Shown: positions 58,061 through 64,000 of the stretch, in pieces | Position numbering within the stretch: position 1 is the first letter of the stretch | Layout: each line of letters starts with the position of its first letter | Assembly (NCBI GenBank): GCA_028641055.1 | Contig: CM054060.1 | Span: 56,972,651 to 57,036,650, forward strand | DNA from: Alopecurus myosuroides | Taxonomy: Eukaryota; Streptophyta; Magnoliopsida; Poales; Poaceae | DNA length: 64,000 nucleotides | Direction of reading: 5' to 3' | The notes under the pieces: model-generated | Told to the model about the DNA's origin: nothing | The model's database searches: none | What the model saw: only the letters and a program-made list of their open reading frames with translations | Position numbers and translations under genes: made by a program

Positions 58061-58134
58061 TAGCAAAACCCAGGAATCGAACCTGGGTCTACAGGTAGCC
58101 GCACGCATAGCAAACCACTAGACTAGAGCCACTT
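58061..58134 (-). repeat. tRNA-derived sequence (SINE head or tRNA relic)
   Basis: On the minus strand TAGTCTAGTGG resembles an A box and GGTTCGATTCC is a perfect B box inside a full T-arm (CCAGG-TTCGATT-CCTGG). The order and spacing resemble tRNA-Glu/Asp. The acceptor and anticodon stems do not pair, so it is not a functional tRNA. Confidence 0.6.
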
Positions 58135-58310
58135 ATATGTTTTGGTAGGCCTATTGGGCTTTTTATTTATACTTTTCAATCGAAATCAACCTAGGTTTTT
58201 TTCTTTTGTATTAGAATCATAATTGAACTCGGTTTCTGTGACATGCAGCACGCACGTTCTTTTGAACCGGCCGATCGACGTAGCGGCCGATCGACCCGAC
58301 GTAGCCTTCC

Positions 58311-58422
58311 CGCCGGCCGATCGACATCGAGAGGCCGCCGCGCGATCCAGTCGCCAATTCCGCCGGCCGATCGACATCCAGAGGCCGCCGCGCGATCCAG
58401 GCGCCAATTCCGCCGGCCGATC
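58311..58422 (+). repeat. 50-bp tandem repeat in the FRS gene leader
   Basis: Two units (58311-58360 and 58361-58410, two mismatches) and the first 12 bases of a third. Each begins CGCCGGCCGATCGACATC. GGCCGATCG also recurs just upstream, forming a CpG-rich leader. Confidence 0.85.
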
Positions 58423-58820
58423 TAGGCGGCAGTGTGGTGTCGCCGCAACTCGCCGCCTCCTCGTAGGCCGCGCCGTCTACTTCCTCTCACCCGATCGCCG
58501 TCTTCACGAGGGCGACGTCGTCACATCCCCCTGGATCTCCGGTTGATCGGCGACCTCTTCAGCATCAAACCGCTGTGTCTGTACCTCTACACGAGGAGGA
58601 AGTCTACATCTAGGTCGAAGTTCTATTGCTTCACACGGTGAGTGCTTTTCTGAACTATGTTGTCACGAGTAATGTCACAGCACTAGTATGTCAGCATAGT
58701 TCAGCCAATGCCATATTTCTGATCTAGATGAAGTTGCGAACAAGAAAATCTTGCAGTTGTTTAATTATGTCTAATTCAATAGTTTGTAAAAAAATTTATT
58801 GTGTACATAAAATTGCAGGG

Positions 58821-61607
58821 ATGGATGAATTCAGCTCTTATAGCAATGCACCTGATAGCAATGATGATATAAGTGAGAATGCCAACGACGTCTCTAATGG
58901 CAGCGCTGAATCTTGGTCGTACGAGGACGACCATATAAATGTGGATGAGAATGATGACGTGGTCGATTCTTGGCCATCATACGCAACTGATCCTCCAGAG
59001 GAGAACCAACTAGTTGGTACTAACCAAGATAATGAAGAAGAGCAAGTGCCTTATTCTTCCTACTCAATTTTTCCACCGGAGGACGACCATGTTGTCGGTG
59101 ATGAAGCTGATAATAATAACGTGAGTCGTGTGTATTTCGATTTTTCTCTATTGCAAGTGACAACATTGAAACTTACAGTCCTTTTGTTTTTAAATTATGT
59201 AGGTAAATTTGTTGTATGTAAATGAAATTGAGTACACCGATTCAGAGGGAGAGACGGATGAATCGTGCGCTGATAACATGAGTCAGGTATGGTGATAATT
59301 TTGTAAGATCCTCAATTTTGTCGCAATTGTGCTACAAAAAGTTATACACTCAAGTTATAATTGTCTGTGTAGGTGGTTGGTTATGATGACCACGATCACG
59401 AACTGGTCGTAGACATAGAGACTGTTGAAGATCAGCAAAAATCACTGGATAACTACTGGAAGATAATGTCCACGACATTTAACTCCGACGGGGAGTGGTA
59501 CGATTTCTATAACAACTATGCGAAACAGCGTGGCTTCAGCATCAGAAAGGAGGGGCTTAAGAGAAGAAAAGGTGGTACAAAAGAAATACGGTTGAGAAAG
59601 TTTGTGTGCTCAAGGGAAGGGAAACGCCAGAAAGAGAGGTTGACCATGGAAGGTCGCACACGGAGGCTAAGACCAGAGAGTCGGTGCAACTGCAAGGCGG
59701 AGCTCACGGTGAAGTTTCATATTTCCCGTAAGGTTTGGTATGTTGCAAAGTTTATGGACGATCACAACCATGTCCTAGCTCGATTTGATGAAGTCCCATT
59801 TCTCTGGTCACATAGAAAGATCAAAGATTTTCAGAAGGCGGAGATTATAGCACTGGGAGCGGCTGGGATTAGAAAACATATGATCATGCAAAACTTTATC
59901 AGCAGATATGGAGGTTATGACATGGTAGGATTTACCAGGAGGGATATATATAACATGTGCTGTATGGAGAAGAGGAAGCTCCTACAGAACCGAGATGCTG
60001 CCACAGCCGTTGGCATCATGGAAGGAAGAAAGGAGAGGGATCCCGAGTTCTTCTTTGAGTATAGGACGGATAAAGAAGGACGTCTGACGAGCATGTTCTG
60101 GTGTGATTCCCAATCACGTCTAGACTACCAAGATTTTGGTGATGTAGTGATTTTTGACAGCACGTACAAGATGAATCGCTATGCAATGCCATTCATTCCA
60201 TTTGTCGGAATAAATAATCACCGTAAGACAACGGTTTTTGCGTGTGCCGTTGTATCAGATGAGAAAGTAGAAACATTTGAGTGGCTGCTGGAGACATTCT
60301 TGAGAGCAATGTGTCAGAACAAACCGAAGTCGATAATCACTGATGGAGACGCTGCGATGATGAAGGCTATCCGGAAGGTTTTGCCAGACGTGAGGCACCG
60401 GTTATGTTCATGGCACATTGAAAAGAATATGCAGAAACACTTGAATTATAACTCTTTGAAAGAGTTCAGGTCACTTATATACAACACGTCATCACATGCA
60501 GTATGGGAGACGGGATGGAAAGCGTATGTTCAAAAATGGCAAACACCCCGAACAAAGTCGTGGCTGCGAAGGATGTATAAGATGAAGCGGTATTGGGCCG
60601 CCTCTTATCTTTCGGATGGATTTTTCCTTGGCATGAAAAGCAACCAGAGAAGTGAAAGTCTGAATTCATGTCTTCATACTCACCTAAACTTCGGTCTGAC
60701 ACTGGTCGATTTGGTTTTGCACTTTGAGAACTGTACTATTCGTCTCCGCGAAACGGAGGCACATGACAACTCTATTACTAGACATTCTACACCAGTGCCA
60801 ATTACCGATTCAAAGGATGTTGAGAAGGCATGTGCAGATGTATTCACTCATGAGAATTTTTATATTTTGCAAGGAGAACTGAAAAAGATCGGCAGCCTAG
60901 AAATTGGTGAGGAAATAGTGGGGAATAATGGATATAGAAAGTTTCTGGTGTCATGGAAAGATAACAGCAACCTACACCGCACATTTATTGTGGAGTATAC
61001 CCCCGCTGATTTGGTTGAATCTATAAAGTGCAATTGCAGGAGAATGCTTCGGAAGGGGATCCCATGTAGGCATATCCTGCGTGTATTGAAGCACTTGAAA
61101 TTAAGTAAGATGCCTAGCTGTTGTGTTCTTAAACGGTTATCAAAGGAAGCAAGAGGTGGCTTGCCATCAAAGCGCGTGAGTGATCTGTTCAGCTGGGGTT
61201 GGGCAAGCGTAGAGGAACGCGTAGCTTATGGTGAAATTAGCCAATTACAGGCAGAAGCAGCCTCCGTAGCTGTCAAGAACCCATTCCTGATGAAAAAGTT
61301 GAGAGATGCTTTAGAGGATATAATATCATATCAGCATGTACCCAAGGTTAACGAGGATGGGACCAGCAATGCTAGCAAAGAGAATTCAAAGACTTTCGAA
61401 GTACGTTCAGTTCCGGTTGGTGATCCTCAAAAAGTTTCCACAAAGGGCGGGCGTAAGAAGGGCATGCAAGGTGACGAGAATGGCGATCATCCGACGACGA
61501 AAAATGGAAGACCGTTGGGGTTTGATGTGGCGCCTCCCAAACGGTTGTGCGGACTTTGCAGATTATCAGGACATAACATGTCCACATGCGCTCTTAATCC
61601 AAAGTAA
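58821..61607 (+). CDS. FAR1-related sequence (FRS) protein, domesticated MULE-type
   Basis: A leader exon ending at 58637 (donor GTGAGT) is joined to 58818. Coding exons are 58821-59120, 59203-59286 and 59373-61607, all phase 0, giving 872 residues. The N-terminus (1-128) is acidic and Ser/Asn-rich. The FAR1 DNA-binding domain spans ~163-263 (FYNNYAKQRGFSIRK...DDHNHVL), the MULE transposase-like domain ~384-480 (FDSTYKMN, ITDGDAAMMKAI, HRLCSWHIEKN), a SWIM finger ~679-705 (CNCRRMLRKGIPCRH), and a C-terminal knuckle ~852-866 (CGLCRLSGHNMSTC). FRS proteins are nuclear regulators descended from MULE transposases. The stop TAA overlaps a possible donor (AA|GTAAGAG), and an acceptor near 61680 could extend the end by two or three residues. 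It is fully open, so probably functional. Confidence 0.88.
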
Positions 61608-61989
61608 GAGAATATTTTTTTCGAGTTATTATTACGGCTGATTGATTACCTTTTCTTATTGCTTATATCTCTTGAATGCAGGAACCAAGCATGAAGTACA
61701 AGTTGGTAGTGGTTTTTTAGTTGCTTTCATGTTTCAGAGTTTTAGTTTCGGAATTTTAGTTGCTTTCATGTGACATACTGCCCTAGGGACTGTAATAATG
61801 TACTTCTGTTAAGTGAGATCAGAAATATGGACGTTGCAGGCTTTTCTGCGCTGGATCGGTTGGTAGCCAGCAGTATAACCGGAAACCCCTTCGGTACTGC
61901 CGGAACACATCCAGGGAATCCGGCTGCTGTCCTGGCATGAGTATCGGTTGACCGGTAACAGGCCGGTCTTTAGACCAGAAACCGCTTGT
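61608..61989. other. 3' flank of the FRS gene
   Basis: 61608-61800 probably includes the FRS 3' UTR. 61840-61985 contains repeated ACCGG/CCGGT motifs (GGTTGACCGGTAACAGGCCGG) that recur at 62945-62975 beyond the tandem array, suggesting both belong to one DNA transposon. Confidence 0.4.
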
Positions 61990-62905
61990 GTGAACTTAAC
62001 TTTTTTCATTTTTTTTCTTTTCTACTCATGTTTTCTACATGTTAGAAACCTTGTACTAAAATTTGGGGTGATTTAGAGTTGGTCGAAAAAACTCAAAATT
62101 TTAGGGAGAGGCCGTCTGGTCTCCACTTAAACCGATTTTTGTAATAAGGTGGTTTTTTCGATCTCCTCCAAATCATTTCAAAATTGGCACACATCATGTC
62201 ATGAATGAACACATATAGAATTTCAAGGTTTCACACTTTTTTTGTATTTTTAAATATTTATAATGCCTTGGTGAAACTGGGTTAAAATCTCGGAACTTAC
62301 CTTAAAAGGACATTGTGAACTTAACTTTTTTCATTTTTTTCTTTTCTACTCATGTTTTCTACATGTTAGAAACCTTGTACTAAAATTTGGGGTGATTTAG
62401 AGTTGGTCGAAAAAACTCAAAATTTTAGGGAGAGGCCGTCTGGTCTCACTTAAACCGATTTTTGTAATAAGGTGGTTTTTTCGATCTCCTCCAAATCATT
62501 TCAAAATTGGCACACATCATGTCATGAATGAACACATATAGAATTTCAAGGTTTCACACTTTTTTTGTATTTTTAAATATTTATAATGCCTTGGTGAAAC
62601 TGGGTTAAAATCTCGGAACTTACCTTAAAAGGACATTGTGAACTTAACTTTTTTCATTTTTTTTCTTTTCTACTCATGTTTTCTACATGTTAGAAACCTT
62701 GTACTAAAATTTGGGGTGATTTAGAGTTGGTCGAAAAAACTCAAAATTTTAGGGAGAGGCCGTCTGGTCTCACTTAAACCGATTTTTATAATAAGGTGGT
62801 TTTTTCGATCTCCTCGAAATCATTTCAAAATTGGCACGCATCATGTCATGAATGAACACATATAAAATTTCAAGGTTTCAAACTTTTTTGCATTTTTTTT
62901 ACTAT
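61990..62905 (+). repeat. ~324-bp tandem repeat, 2.8 units
   Basis: Units beginning GTGAACTTAAC start at 61990, 62315 and 62638 (325 and 323 bp); the last stops near 62905. They are almost identical by eye (single-base changes and homopolymer length). Each contains TTGGGGTGATTTAGAGTTGG and GGAGAGGCCGTCTGGTCTC. No coding frame. Confidence 0.9.
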
Positions 62906-63439
62906 TCATCTTGAGGGTGGTATGTTATTGCTGTCTCGGCTAACAAACCGGTTTACCGGATCCAGACCGGATACCTGAGTTGGCGAGCAGCGTATGGGCC
63001 GGCCCATCTAGATGTACTGGTTCGACCGAACGGCCGTGTACTCTGTTTGCTTGGACTGTGGAACCCTAGCCCAACTTAAGGTGGGCTTTTTTTTTTTGCT
63101 TTTCTTATTTTTCGGCCGACAGACTACTCTCGTCACGTCTACTCTAATCACGTGGGCGCCGCCGCCGCCATCGTCCGCAGCCTCTGCCGCGGCCATCGTC
63201 CACAACCTTCGCCGCCTCCATCGTACAAAGCCTCCTCCGCTGCCGGCAACTGCCGCAAAATCGCGACACCGACAAAGGCGAGGTAATCCGCCATGCACGG
63301 CAAGCACACCATGCAACAAAAAATCCGCCATGCACGGCATCGACAGCATGTATCGAAAAATCCGTCATGCACTTTGTACTGTATTTTTTTCGATAATAGT
63401 GTAACTAACTTTGTATGCAAAAATAATTTTATACACAGA
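62906..63439. other. Upstream region and leader of the last gene
   Basis: This contains ACCGG-type motifs (62945-62985), a GC-rich CGCCGCC leader (63150-63280) ending at a possible donor (GCGAG|GTAAT near 63280), and imperfect repeats of ATCCGCCATGCACGGCA (63284-63375). An acceptor-like TATACACAG lies just before the ATG at 63440. Confidence 0.4.
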
Positions 63440-64000
63440 ATGGGTAAACCTCTCCCAAAGTTAAAACCAAAGTCCAGGAAACGCAAAGATACAAAAAGCA
63501 ATAAAGTGAAACAGCAAATTATGAATCATATGTTGTTTAGCATCGAAGAAATTCAAAAGGAGATATTGATGTGTTCAAAAACATGTGCTGAGGTAACAAG
63601 CACAATACCCTAACCTTTATCTAAATATTATTTCTCACTCGGCACGAGTAACATATATTTATTTGCAGGTAGTTATGGAAAGTCTAAGCAAGAAAGGTGT
63701 CCTCTATAAATCTTGTAAAGAACAGAGTGCTGAAATCGATCCAGCTGAAGAGAGTAAAGAGAAGAAACGTCATGTGCAAGGGGATGCGTTGCCAGTACAG
63801 CACATACAAGCGGAAGTACGGTATGTGCGTCGATTGACAACATCAAAAGAATTTCAGAAGCTCAAAATTTTCACAAATTCTGATGGAGATTTTGCGACTG
63901 TGGAAGATCTTAACGACATATTAGCCCATAAATGTCTAACTTGCCATGTAAGCCTAAATACGTACTACCTTAAGAATGATATGTTGTACTGCTTTTATGG
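63440..64000 (+). CDS. Unrecognised multi-exon gene, 5' part only (runs off the window)
   Basis: Exon 1 (63440-63592, MGKPLPKLKPKSRKRKD...) and exon 2 (63669-63947) join in phase 0 and give at least 144 residues. A donor (CAT|GTAAGC) ends exon 2. The N-terminus is very Lys/Arg-rich, as in nuclear proteins, then a charged segment (KEKKRHVQGDALPVQH) and a region with TVEDLNDILAHKCLTCH. I recognise no domain. It follows a spliced GC-rich leader and a transposon-like tandem array, so it may be a transposon-borne gene or a host gene. Confidence 0.5.

Noticed and set aside
58061..58134. Functional tRNA gene
   Set aside because: Only the T-arm and box motifs are intact; acceptor and anticodon stems fail to pair.

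Overview
The window looks like nuclear DNA of a grass, most likely Triticeae (wheat, Aegilops or barley group). Genes are sparse, split by short plant-type introns, and separated by nested transposons: Gypsy long terminal repeats (LTRs) with tRNA-Asp primer sites, Copia, LINE, hAT, PIF/Harbinger and Mutator relics. The taxon is inferred from repeat style and codon content; no database search was possible.

Layout. 1-3.8 kb: AT-rich DNA, a possible Helitron terminus and a decayed LINE. 3.8-6.84 kb (minus): a complete four-exon calcium-activated RelA/SpoT homologue (CRSH) encoding a plastid ppGpp synthetase with two EF-hands. A 201-bp hAT MITE with an exact 8-bp target duplication lies upstream. 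8.0-23.5 kb: a minus-strand pile-up of a Gypsy family that carries only gag and protease. It has three ~1.58-kb LTRs (A, B, C), three gag copies, and a repeated ~4.27-kb block that also contains ~1 kb of non-element flank. 23.5-30.0 kb: a long LTR-like sequence, a dead Harbinger-associated Myb/SANT-like gene and a dead Copia reverse transcriptase. 30.4-31.2 kb: a compact three-exon gene for a 115-aa, probably mitochondrial, single-membrane-segment protein. 32.3-34.1 kb: ~670-bp tandem repeats. 34.5-34.9 kb (minus): a B3-domain exon. 36.5-42 kb: another Gypsy LTR with internal sequence, and a hAT relic. 41.9-46.1 kb: a transposon-like insertion holding an 864-bp Harbinger-type element. 46.1-56.9 kb: a diverged paralogue of the small mitochondrial gene, interrupted by a 9,386-bp Mutator-like element (MULE). 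58.2-61.6 kb: a FAR1-related (FRS) gene. 62.0-62.9 kb: ~324-bp tandem repeats. 63.4 kb to the end: the start of an unrecognised multi-exon gene.

The most interesting unit is the MULE at 46,796-56,181. It has 228-bp terminal inverted repeats (TIRs; 7 mismatches by eye) and an exact 9-bp target duplication (CCAAGTTCC). Inside, a promoter near the left TIR drives a MuDR-type transposase followed in the same frame, after one TGA and a 27-bp repeat array, by a plant mobile domain (PMD) gene. A promoter near the right TIR drives, convergently, a two-exon 254-aa protein I do not recognise. The layout resembles maize MuDR (mudrA/mudrB), with an unrelated-looking protein in the mudrB position. The transposase has one frameshift and the PMD gene several lesions, so this copy is probably no longer autonomous. 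A domesticated relative of MULE transposases, the FRS gene, lies 2.6 kb beyond its right end.
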